Positions 18,323 through 25,593 of a stretch of 64,000 bases of DNA are shown in pieces. Source of the stretch: Bog-473 sp963821755 (GTDB lineage Bacteria; Actinomycetota; Acidimicrobiia; Acidimicrobiales; RAAP-2); assembly GCA_963821755.1 (NCBI GenBank), contig CAWGEX010000004.1:186001-250000 (forward strand), in the 5' to 3' direction. The position numbers and the translations under genes were made by a program. The notes under the pieces are model-generated. The model made no database searches. It was not told where the DNA came from and saw only the letters and a list, made by a program, of their open reading frames with translations. Within the stretch, counting starts at the first letter, position 1. Each line of letters begins with the position of its first letter.

Positions 18323-19879
18323 ATGGAACATTCGATGGCTGAACGCCTGGCCCAACTGGCCGAGCGCAAGGAGCAGGCGTTGCACGCCGGCAGTGAGAAA
18401 TCGGTCGAGCGCCAGCACGCCAAGGGCAAGATGACCGCCCGGGAACGCATCGACTACCTCCTCGACGAGGGCTCGTTCCAGGAGCTGGACATGCTGGCCC
18501 GCCACCGGGCCCACGGCATGGGCCTGGAGGACAACCGCCCCTACACCGATGGGGTGGTCACCGGTTTCGGCACCGTCGAGGGCCGGCGCGTCTGCGTGTT
18601 CAGCCAGGACTTCACCGTCTTCGGCGGTGCGCTGGGCGAGGTGTTCGCCGAGAAGATCCACAAGGTGATGGACCTGGCCGCCTCGACCGGCGTGCCGATG
18701 ATCGGGCTCAACGACGGCGCCGGGGCGCGCATTCAAGAGGGGGTGGTCTCCCTCCATTCCTACGGTGGGATCTTCCACCGCAACGTGGCCTCGTCGGGGG
18801 TCATTCCCCAGATCAGCGTCATCCTCGGGCCGTGCGCCGGTGGCGCCGTCTACTCCCCGGCCATGACGGACTTCATCTTCATGGTCCAGGGCACGTCGCA
18901 CATGTTCATCACCGGGCCCGACGTCGTGAAGACGGTCACCGGAGAGGACGTCACGCTCGAAGAGCTCGGGGGCGCCATGAGCCATGCCACCAAGTCAGGG
19001 GTGGCCACCTTCGTCGCCCCCGACGAGAAGGCCTGCCTCGATGACGTGCGCCACCTCCTCTCCTTCCTGCCCTCCAACAACCTGGAGGAGCCTCCGATGG
19101 AAGTGACCGGCGATGATCCCGAACGCCAGGTGCCCGAGCTGATCAGCCTCATGCCGTCCTCGCCCAATCAGCCCTATGACATGAAGCGGGTCATTGCGGC
19201 CGTGGTCGACGACGGCGACTACTTCGAAGTCCACCGCCACTGGGCCATGTCGATCACGTGCGGATTCGCCCGGATGGGCGGACGGGTGGTGGGCATCGTG
19301 GGCAACCAGCCCGCCGTGCTGGCCGGCGTGCTCGACATCGACTCGTCGGAGAAGGCTTCCCGCTTCGTCCGGGTCTGCGACGCTTTCAACGTCCCCTTGC
19401 TCACCTTCGTCGACGTGCCGGGCTTCATGCCGGGCACCGACCAGGAGTACGGCGGCATCATCCGCCACGGGGCCAAGCTCCTCTACGCCTACTGCGAGTC
19501 CACCGTGCCGCGCATCCAGATCATCACCCGCAAGGCGTACGGCGGCGCCTACGTCGTCATGAACTCCAAGTCCATCGGGGCCGACCTGGCCTTCGCCTGG
19601 CCGTCGGCCGAGTTGGCCGTGATGGGGCCCAACGGCGCCGTCGAAATCGTCTACCGCCGCGAATTGGCGGAGGCCACCGACCCGGCCAGCCGGCGGGCGG
19701 AGCTGATCGACGACTACACCGAGCGCTACGCCAACCCCTACATCGCGGCGGAGCGGGGCTACGTCGACGACGTCATCTCCCCGGCCGACACCCGGGCCGT
19801 CATCTGCCGCAGCTTGGAGATCCTCTCGACCAAGCGCGAGGAGCTCCCCCGCCGCAAGCACGGCAACGTACCCCTGTGA
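18323..19879 (+). CDS. pccB: Propionyl-CoA (acyl-CoA) carboxylase beta subunit
   Basis: The carboxyltransferase subunit that moves CO2 from biotin to an acyl-CoA, most likely propionyl-CoA to (S)-methylmalonyl-CoA. The 518 residues show both crotonase-like halves: GARIQEGVVSLHSYGGIF and GPCAGGAVYSPAMTDFIFM in the N half, and PGFMPGTDQEYGGIIRHGAK and RKAYGGAYVVMNSK in the C half. The start ATG lies 6 nt after a TAGCCT box, so the mRNA may be nearly leaderless. It overlaps a small epsilon-like gene and lies near ethylmalonyl-CoA genes, which supports a propionyl/methylmalonyl role. The biotinylated alpha subunit is not in the window. Acetyl-CoA specificity cannot be excluded. Confidence 0.93.
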   Translation: MEHSMAERLAQLAERKEQALHAGSEKSVERQHAKGKMTARERIDYLLDEGSFQELDMLARHRAHGMGLEDNRPYTDGVVTGFGTVEGRRVCVFSQDFTVFGGALGEVFAEKIHKVMDLAASTGVPMIGLNDGAGARIQEGVVSLHSYGGIFHRNVASSGVIPQISVILGPCAGGAVYSPAMTDFIFMVQGTSHMFITGPDVVKTVTGEDVTLEELGGAMSHATKSGVATFVAPDEKACLDDVRHLLSFLPSNNLEEPPMEVTGDDPERQVPELISLMPSSPNQPYDMKRVIAAVVDDGDYFEVHRHWAMSITCGFARMGGRVVGIVGNQPAVLAGVLDIDSSEKASRFVRVCDAFNVPLLTFVDVPGFMPGTDQEYGGIIRHGAKLLYAYCESTVPRIQIITRKAYGGAYVVMNSKSIGADLAFAWPSAELAVMGPNGAVEIVYRRELAEATDPASRRAELIDDYTERYANPYIAAERGYVDDVISPADTRAVICRSLEILSTKREELPRRKHGNVPL

Positions 19880-20118
19880 GCGCGACGGACCAGGCCCGGG
19901 TCGAGAACGGGGTCGAGGCCAGGCACCTCGGGCTCGCTCCGCCACCGGTGCCCGGGCCCGACGTGATGGCCGCCATCACCGCGGCGGCGCAGCTGGTGTG
20001 GCCCCGGCCGGCGGCACCCGACGAACAGGATCCGGTGCACCAGACCTGGCGGTTCAGCGGGCGCTGGTGGAACAAGCCCACGCCGCTGCGACGCGACCGA
20101 CCCTGGGCCCGCCACTGA
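19876..20118 (+). CDS. Probable acyl-CoA carboxylase epsilon-like subunit
   Basis: A small 80-residue protein starting at GTG (19876), which overlaps the pccB stop as GTGA. Actinobacterial acyl-CoA carboxylases often carry such a small epsilon subunit encoded directly after the beta subunit; these end in a Trp/Arg-rich segment. Here the C-terminus WRFSGRWWNKPTPLRRDRPW fits that pattern, preceded by an Ala-rich helix (VMAAITAAAQLVWPRPAAP). The assignment rests on position, size and this tail, as the family is poorly conserved. It would stabilise the alpha-beta complex. Confidence 0.65.
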   Translation: MSATDQARVENGVEARHLGLAPPPVPGPDVMAAITAAAQLVWPRPAAPDEQDPVHQTWRFSGRWWNKPTPLRRDRPWARH

Positions 20119-20420
20119 CCGTCTACCTGGACGACTGGCGGCAACGGGCCACCATCGGCCAGCGCGAGGATCGCTGGTCCCACCTCCTGGCCGACGACGA
20201 GCGGGAGCTCCACGCCCTAGCCGGTCGGCTGGGGATCCCCCGGCGTGGTTTCCAGCGCCACCGTCGCTCCGCCGCCCTCAACCACTACGACCTGCCCGAG
20301 AGCTACCGGCACCGGGCGATTGCGCTGGGTGCGGTACCGGTGACCTGGCGGGAGATGGCCCGCCTCACCCGGACATGGCGTCGCGCTGGCGCTCGGCCAG
20401 CGCCACCAGGTCCTCCATGA
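20115..20420 (+). CDS. DUF4031 family protein
   Basis: A 101-residue protein of the DUF4031 family, whose function is not known. The signature is clear: TVYLDDWRQRATIG at the N-terminus, RWSHLLADDERELHALAGRL, a conserved HYDL (NHYDLPESYRHRAIALGA) and PVTWREM. Family members begin M-TVY-DDW, so the start is probably the CTG at 20115, which overlaps the previous stop as CTGA; no ATG or GTG lies there, but the frame is open upstream to 19998. The last 18 codons overlap the 3' end of the convergent mutase gene. It may be translationally coupled to the epsilon-like gene. Confidence 0.75.
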   Translation: MTVYLDDWRQRATIGQREDRWSHLLADDERELHALAGRLGIPRRGFQRHRRSAALNHYDLPESYRHRAIALGAVPVTWREMARLTRTWRRAGARPAPPGPP

Positions 20421-22356
20421 TCTCCTTGAACTCGAAGTCCTTGGGCGTGTACACCGCCGCCACGCCCTTGCCCAGGAGGATCTCGGCGTCATCGGGCGGG
20501 ATGATGCCGCCCACCACCACCGCGGCCGTCACGCCGGCGGCCCGCAGGCGGTCGACCACGTCGGGCACCAGTTCCATGTGGGAGCCCGACAGGATGGACA
20601 GGCCGACGATGTCCACGTCCTCGTCGCGCGCCGCCGCCACGATCTGCGCCGGGGTCAGCCGGATGCCCTGGTAGATGACTTCGAAACCGGCGTCCCGGGC
20701 CGCCACGGCGATCTGTTCCGCCCCGTTGGAGTGACCGTCCAACCCGGGCTTGGCCACCAGCAGCCGGGGTGGCCCCCCGGTGCGCTCGGCCAGGGCCCTG
20801 GTGCGGGCCACGATCGGCGCCAGGTCGTCACCGCGGTGGCCGACCCCCCCGCTGATACCGGTCGGGGCGCGGAATTCTCCGAAGACCTCGCGCAGCGCCG
20901 AGGCCCATTCACCGGTCGTCCCGCCGGCGTGGGCCAGGGCGATGGTGGCGTCCATGATGTTGCCGCTCGGGCCGTCGTCTTCGGCGACGCGCCGCAACCG
21001 GTCAAGGGCCTTGACGACCGACGGCTGGTCGCGCTCGGCTCGCCAGCGCACCACGTCGGCGGCCAGCTCGGCCTCGAGGTGCGGGTCCACCTTCAAGATG
21101 GATTCGATCCCGGCGCCGTCGGTCAGGGGCGAGGCGGCCGTTTCGGTGAAGGCGTTCACGCCGATGACCCGCTGCTCACCGGTCTCGATGCGCCGCACCC
21201 GCTCGGCCTGGCTCCGTACCAGCCGGGTCTTGAGTTCGTCGATGGCCCCGAAGGCCCCACCCAGTGCCTCGACATCGGTCAGCTCGGCCGTGGCCGAGGC
21301 CACCAACTCCTCCGTCTTGGCCGCGATCACCGTGGAGCCCTCGAAGATGTCCTCGTACTCGAGCAGGTCGGACTCGAAGGCCAGTATCTGCTGCATGCGC
21401 AGCGACCACTGCTGATCCCAGGGGCGGGGCAGGCCCAGCGCCTCGTTCCAGGCCGGCAGCTGCAGGGCCCGGGCCCGGGCCTGCTTGGACAAGGTGACGC
21501 CGAGCATCTCGAGGACGATGCGGGGCACGTTGTTCTCGGGCTGCTGCTCGGTCAGTCCCAGCGAGTTGACCTGCACCCCGTAGCGGAAGCGCCGGAGCTT
21601 CGGGTCTTCGACGCCGTAGCGCTCGGCGCAGATCCGGTCCCACATGGCGGTGAAGGCCCGCATCTTGCAGGTCTCCTCGACGAAGCGGACGCCCGAATTC
21701 ACGAAGAAACTGATGCGCCCCACCACGGCCGGAAGTTCCGACGGCTCGATCTTGCCCGAGGCCAGCACGCCGTCGAGCACGCCGATGGCGGTGGCCAGCG
21801 CGTAGGCGATCTCCTGGGTCGGCGTGGCTCCGGCTTCTTGGAGGTGGTAGCTGCAGACGTTGATGGGGTTCCATTTCGGCGCCTGGCGCACCGTGTAGGC
21901 GATGGTGTCGACGGTGAGGCGCAGGCTGGGCCCGGGCGGGAAGATGAACGTGCCGCGACTCAGGTATTCCTTGATGATGTCGTTCTGCGTGGTCCCCGAC
22001 AGCCGGCCCGGATCCACGCCCCGGTCCTGGGCGTGCGCCACGTAGAGCCCGAGCAGCCAGGCCGCGGGGGCGTTGATGGTCATCGAGGTGTTCATCTCGG
22101 CCACCGGGATGCCGGCCATCAGTTCTTCCATGTGGCCCCGGTGGGCCACGGGCACGCCGACCTTGCCCACCTCGCCGGCCGCCTCGGGCGAGTCCGGGTC
22201 GTACCCGGTCTGGGTGGGGAGGTCGAAGGCGATCGACAGGCCGGTCTGGCCCTTGGCCAGGTTGGCCCGGTAGAGCGCGTTGGAGGCCTTCGCCGTGGAA
22301 TGCCCCGAGTAGGTGCGCATCACCCAGGGGGCGTCTCGTGGGTGTTCGGTGCTCAT
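20365..22356 (-). CDS. ecm: Ethylmalonyl-CoA mutase (MeaA type), B12-dependent
   Basis: A coenzyme B12 mutase that converts ethylmalonyl-CoA to methylsuccinyl-CoA in the ethylmalonyl-CoA pathway. The 663 residues carry the MeaA/Ecm-type N-terminus (VMRTYSGHSTAKASNALYR, GLSIAFDLPTQTGYD), the TIM-barrel mutase core (EMNTSMTINAPAAWLLGLY), and a C-terminal cobalamin domain with the D-x-H-x-x-G ligand motif GLDGHSNG, SILSGS and VVGGIIP. It starts at ATG 22356 with AGGAGG 9 nt upstream. Hbd lies 71 bp upstream on the same strand, and ccr is about 6 kb away. Methylmalonyl-CoA mutase is the alternative; the single-chain length and N-terminus favour Ecm. Confidence 0.87.
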   Translation of the reverse strand: MSTEHPRDAPWVMRTYSGHSTAKASNALYRANLAKGQTGLSIAFDLPTQTGYDPDSPEAAGEVGKVGVPVAHRGHMEELMAGIPVAEMNTSMTINAPAAWLLGLYVAHAQDRGVDPGRLSGTTQNDIIKEYLSRGTFIFPPGPSLRLTVDTIAYTVRQAPKWNPINVCSYHLQEAGATPTQEIAYALATAIGVLDGVLASGKIEPSELPAVVGRISFFVNSGVRFVEETCKMRAFTAMWDRICAERYGVEDPKLRRFRYGVQVNSLGLTEQQPENNVPRIVLEMLGVTLSKQARARALQLPAWNEALGLPRPWDQQWSLRMQQILAFESDLLEYEDIFEGSTVIAAKTEELVASATAELTDVEALGGAFGAIDELKTRLVRSQAERVRRIETGEQRVIGVNAFTETAASPLTDGAGIESILKVDPHLEAELAADVVRWRAERDQPSVVKALDRLRRVAEDDGPSGNIMDATIALAHAGGTTGEWASALREVFGEFRAPTGISGGVGHRGDDLAPIVARTRALAERTGGPPRLLVAKPGLDGHSNGAEQIAVAARDAGFEVIYQGIRLTPAQIVAAARDEDVDIVGLSILSGSHMELVPDVVDRLRAAGVTAAVVVGGIIPPDDAEILLGKGVAAVYTPKDFEFKEIMEDLVALAERQRDAMSG

Positions 22357-22427
22357 GCGGTGCACCTCCTCGTACGCAGGGCCGCTCCCTCCATTGTGCC
22401 GCGCCGCAGCCGCCGGGCGGGCCAGGC

Positions 22428-23282
22428 TCAGCGGCTGTACTCGTAAAAGCCGCGCTTGGTCTTGCGGCCGAGCTGGCCCGAGGTGACCAGACGGCGCAAC
22501 AGGGGCACGGCGGCATAGTTCGGATCGCGGAACTCGGCGTAGAGCGCATCGAGGATGGCCAGCGAGGTGTCCAGGCCGACCAGGTCGAGGAGGGCGAACG
22601 GTCCCATGGGGAACCCGCACCCCCCCTTCATGGCGGCGTCGATGCCTTCACGGGTGGCCACGCCCTGCTCGAGGAGGCGGATGGCGTTGTTCAGGTACGG
22701 GAAGAGCAGCGCGTTGACGATGAACCCGGCCTGGTCCTTGACCTCGACGGGATCCTTGCCGCAGGCGGCGGCGAACTCGGTGGCGGCGGTGACCGTGGTG
22801 TCGTCGGCGGTGATCGGGCGCACCACCTCGACCAGAGCCATGGCCGGAGCCGGGTTGAAGAAGTGGATCCCGCAGACCAGCTGGGGCCGCCCCGTGGCCA
22901 TGGCCAGCTCGACGACCGGCAGGGTCGAGGTGTTGGTGGCCAGGATGGCCCCTTCCTGGCACACGGTGTCGAGCTCGGCGAACAGGGCCTTCTTGATCTC
23001 CAGGTCTTCGATCACGGACTCGATGACCAGGTCGGCGTCGGCCAATGCACCCAGGTGGGTGGTGGCGGACACGCGAGCGGTGATCTCCCCGGCCTCCGCC
23101 TCGGTGCGCTTGCCTTTTTCCACCTGCTTGGCCAACGACTTCTTCAGCCCGGCCACCATGGCGTCCGCCGCGGCCTGGCTGCGACTGCGCAACACGACCT
23201 CGTAACCGGCGGCGGCCGCCACCTCGGCGATGCCCGATCCCATGATCCCGGACCCAACGATTCCAACCCTCTTAATGGACAT
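22428..23282 (-). CDS. 3-hydroxybutyryl-CoA dehydrogenase
   Basis: An NAD(P)-dependent reductase of acetoacetyl-CoA / dehydrogenase of 3-hydroxyacyl-CoA. The 284 residues are a full single-domain enzyme with the Rossmann motif GIVGSGIMGSGIAEVAAAAG, the catalytic His in GIHFFNPAPAMALVEVV, and the C-terminal dimer domain (GFIVNALLFPYLNNAIRLLE, GCGFPMGPFALLDLVGLD). It probably feeds ccr by making 3-hydroxybutyryl-CoA. Ecm follows 71 bp downstream, probably in the same transcript. A TAGCAT box 9-14 nt before the start codon overlaps a palindrome described separately. Confidence 0.92.
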   Translation of the reverse strand: MSIKRVGIVGSGIMGSGIAEVAAAAGYEVVLRSRSQAAADAMVAGLKKSLAKQVEKGKRTEAEAGEITARVSATTHLGALADADLVIESVIEDLEIKKALFAELDTVCQEGAILATNTSTLPVVELAMATGRPQLVCGIHFFNPAPAMALVEVVRPITADDTTVTAATEFAAACGKDPVEVKDQAGFIVNALLFPYLNNAIRLLEQGVATREGIDAAMKGGCGFPMGPFALLDLVGLDTSLAILDALYAEFRDPNYAAVPLLRRLVTSGQLGRKTKRGFYEYSR

Positions 23283-23293
23283 GGGGCCGAATG

Positions 23294-23308
23294 CTACCGG
23301 TCGGTAAC
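23294..23308. promoter_or_regulatory. Palindromic operator candidate in front of hbd-ecm
   Basis: The sequence TACCGGTCGGTAAC contains arms TACCG/CGGTA around GT. On the hbd strand it overlaps the first two bases of a TAGCAT -10 box and lies behind a TCGACC -35-like box (18 bp spacer), so a bound protein would block hbd transcription. A near copy occurs at 28591-28605, between the thiolase and ccr genes. Palindromes of this style are usual for TetR-type regulators, but no such gene is in the window. Confidence 0.6.
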
Positions 23309-23356
23309 CTCGGCGGTCGAGGTCGGGGCCGCGTGCGGAGCGTGCAAGAGTGGCCC

Positions 23357-24043
23357 GTGGACAAAAACGGCGTGCTGGCCCTGGTCGGGGGGAACGAATG
23401 GACCCCCGGATGCTCCTTTGACGCGAAGCTGCTGGCCGCGTCGGGAGGGAAGGACGTGCTCGTGCTCCCCACGGCCGCCGCCTACCAACACCCCGAGCGG
23501 GTGGTGCTCCAGGCGGCCGAATGGTTCGCCGACTTGGGTGGCCAGGTGGAGGGCCTGATGGTGGTCGACCGGGCGTCGGCCGGGGACCCGGGGATGGCGG
23601 CGGTGGTGCGGGGCGCCCGCTTCATCTACCTGTCCGGTGGCTCGCCCCTGCATCTCAAATCGGTCCTCAAGGGGTCGGCCACCTTCGACGCCTTGCGTGG
23701 GGCGTGGGCGGACGGAGCGGTGGTGGCCGGATCGGCCGCCGGGGCGATGGTGCTGACCGATCCGATGGTCGACCCGCGCGGCGGCGCCCTCACCGTGGGC
23801 CTGGGGCTCATCGATCAGCTCGCCGTGGTCCCCCAATTCGGCGACGAGCACGAGGACGTGCACGGCCAGAAGCTCGAGCGAACGGTGGCGTTGGCCTACG
23901 ACGGGCTCCCCGTCGTCGGCATCCCCGAACGCACGGCGCTCATCAGGGACGTCGACGGTGCCTGGAGCTCCGAGGGTGCCGCCGCCCCGGTGGTGTTCCG
24001 CAACGGCACGCGGACCGACGGCCTCGAGGCCCTCACGGCCTGA
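23357..24043 (+). CDS. S51 (cyanophycinase/PepE)-like protein, catalytic residues altered
   Basis: A 228-residue protein of the type 1 glutamine amidotransferase-like, S51 peptidase fold: ALVGGNEWTPGC near the start, VLVLPTAAAYQHPER, ARFIYLSGGSPLHLKSVLK, and VVAGSAAGAMVLTDPM at the nucleophile elbow. In active S51 enzymes the elbow reads G-(T/S)-S-A-G-A; here the serine position is alanine (AGSAAGA). The following VVPQFGDEH has Gln where a His is common. It may therefore lack peptidase activity. I choose GTG 23357; GTG 23333 or ATG 23291 would add 8-22 residues. Divergent from hbd. Confidence 0.75.
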   Translation: MDKNGVLALVGGNEWTPGCSFDAKLLAASGGKDVLVLPTAAAYQHPERVVLQAAEWFADLGGQVEGLMVVDRASAGDPGMAAVVRGARFIYLSGGSPLHLKSVLKGSATFDALRGAWADGAVVAGSAAGAMVLTDPMVDPRGGALTVGLGLIDQLAVVPQFGDEHEDVHGQKLERTVALAYDGLPVVGIPERTALIRDVDGAWSSEGAAAPVVFRNGTRTDGLEALTA

Positions 24044-24069
24044 GATCGCTCAGTCGAGATCGCTCAGTC
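24042..24069. repeat. 14 bp perfect tandem duplication
   Basis: GAGATCGCTCAGTC occurs twice, back to back. The unit spans the gap between the convergent S51-like and cyclophilin genes, and each gene's stop codon overlaps one end. It is probably a recent slippage duplication; no function is proposed. Confidence 0.9.
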
Positions 24070-24621
24070 GGTCTCCGCGATGGTGACCGACTCGATCACC
24101 ACCCGCTCCTTCGGCTTGCCGGAGGGGGTGCCCACGGCGTTGATGGTCGTCACCACGTCGCCGCCGCTCACCACCGCGCCGAAGAGGGAGTACAGCGGGG
24201 GCAGGCCCGCCCCGTCCGGGCCGCTGATGACGAAGAACTGGCTGCCGTTGGTATTGGGCCCCGCGTTGGCCATGGCCAGGGAGCCGACCTGGTACTTCCC
24301 GGCCGACGGCAGCTCATCGGCGTACTTGTAGCCGGGGCCCCCGGTGCCGGTCCCCGTCGGGTCCCCGCCCTGGAGGACGAAGCCCGGGATGATGCGGTGG
24401 AAGATGACCCCGTCGTAGTAGTGGTACCGAGCCAGGAAGACGAAGCTGTTCACCGTCTTGGGGGCGGCCAGGGCGTCCAGGGCGATGACCATGGTCCCGT
24501 GCGACGTCACCATGGTGGCCACGTAGCGCTTGGCCGGGTCGATCACCATGGGTGGCTCCTGGTCGAACTTCCGCTGTTGCGGGCTCGAGCCGTCGGCGGC
24601 GGGTGGGTCGGGAATGGCCAT
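24064..24621 (-). CDS. Peptidyl-prolyl cis-trans isomerase, cyclophilin type (cytosolic)
   Basis: A cyclophilin that isomerises X-Pro bonds. The 185 residues have no signal sequence or membrane segment. Core motifs: NSFVFLARYHYYDGVIFHRI, IPGFVLQGGDPTGTGTGGPG, AMANAGPNTNGSQFFVISG and YSLFGAVVSGGDVVTTINAV. The catalytic arginine in FHRI and the QFF segment are present. It lies 13 bp downstream of a second cyclophilin gene that is membrane-anchored; the pair is probably co-transcribed and arose by duplication. Confidence 0.93.
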   Translation of the reverse strand: MAIPDPPAADGSSPQQRKFDQEPPMVIDPAKRYVATMVTSHGTMVIALDALAAPKTVNSFVFLARYHYYDGVIFHRIIPGFVLQGGDPTGTGTGGPGYKYADELPSAGKYQVGSLAMANAGPNTNGSQFFVISGPDGAGLPPLYSLFGAVVSGGDVVTTINAVGTPSGKPKERVVIESVTIAETD

Positions 24622-24634
24622 GGCGATACGTCCT

Positions 24635-25498
24635 TTATGACTCGTGAATGGTGACGGAGAGGATGCGCTGGGTGACGGCGGGCGGCGTGCCGTTGGACGA
24701 CGCGCTGGCGTTGCCCTGGGCGTTGATGGTCTGGACCACGTCCAAGCCCGAGGTCACGGTGCCGAACAAGGCGTACGTATTGGGCAACGACTGGCCTTCG
24801 GCCCCGGTCACGATGAAGAACTGGCTGCCCCCAGAGTTGGGCGCACCGGTGTTGGCCATGGCCACCGAGCCGATGGGGTACTGGTCAGCGGGGTTGGCCG
24901 TCTTGGCCGGGTCCTCGGACTTGATGGTGTAACCCGGGCCGCCGGTGCCCGTGCCGGTCGGATCGCCCGTCTGGTCCATGAAGTTGGGGATGACCCGGTG
25001 GAAGATCACGCAGTGGTAGTAGCCCTTGTTGGCCAAGAAGACGAAGTTGTTCACCGTGACCGGCGTGGTCTTCGCATTCAGCGCCATGGTGAAGGTGCCG
25101 GCCGTGGTCACCACGGTGGCCGTGTAGTTCTTGGTCGGATCGATGGTCATGGCCGGCGCCGCGGTGTACTTCTGCGTGTTCACGGTGGTACTGGGACTGC
25201 TCGGGCATCCGGCCTTCACCGCCACCGTGTTGGCCGCGGCCTGGGCGGCGGCGTTGGCGGACGAGGTGGTGCTGGTGGGCGTCGTGCTGCTGGTCGTGGT
25301 CGACGAGGTTGCCGCGGCGTTGGCTGGCTTTTTCTTGTTGTTTCCCGAGACCAGGGCCACGATGCCGATGACGACCGCCGCCGCGACCACCACGATGATG
25401 ACGTTGCGCGTCGTCTTGCGTCGCTTGTCGTGCTTGGCCTGCGCCGCCAGACGGGCTTCCCGGCCGGCCCGCTGACGGGCCCTCTTCTCGCTCGGCAT
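24635..25498 (-). CDS. Membrane-anchored cyclophilin-type peptidyl-prolyl isomerase
   Basis: A 287-residue protein. Residues 1-30 are strongly basic (SEKRARQRAGREARLAAQAK), 31-50 form one membrane helix (NVIIVVVAAAVVIGIVALVS), and a Thr/Ser/Ala-rich linker of about 60 residues follows. The cyclophilin domain then runs to the end (YYHCVIFHRVIPNFMDQTGD, SVAMANTGAPNSGGSQFFIV, YALFGTVTSGLDVVQTINAQ). The catalytic domain should face outward and assist folding of exported proteins. The paired downstream cyclophilin lacks the anchor. Start ATG. Confidence 0.93.
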   Translation of the reverse strand: MPSEKRARQRAGREARLAAQAKHDKRRKTTRNVIIVVVAAAVVIGIVALVSGNNKKKPANAAATSSTTTSSTTPTSTTSSANAAAQAAANTVAVKAGCPSSPSTTVNTQKYTAAPAMTIDPTKNYTATVVTTAGTFTMALNAKTTPVTVNNFVFLANKGYYHCVIFHRVIPNFMDQTGDPTGTGTGGPGYTIKSEDPAKTANPADQYPIGSVAMANTGAPNSGGSQFFIVTGAEGQSLPNTYALFGTVTSGLDVVQTINAQGNASASSNGTPPAVTQRILSVTIHES

Positions 25499-25593
25499 GG
25501 CCCGAGACCCTATCTGGCCCGCGGCAACGTTTTGGATCGGGTCCGGAATGGCGCAGACCCGGGGAGGACGGTTCAGGCCATTAGCGTTGAGGG

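Noticed and set aside
20365..20420. 56 bp overlap of DUF4031 and the mutase as evidence that one is spurious
   Set aside because: Both proteins show strong family motifs; the overlap affects only the poorly conserved DUF4031 tail.
22357..22427. Cobalamin riboswitch upstream of the B12-dependent mutase
   Set aside because: The gap to hbd is only 71 bp and shows no B12-box-like sequence or room for the fold.
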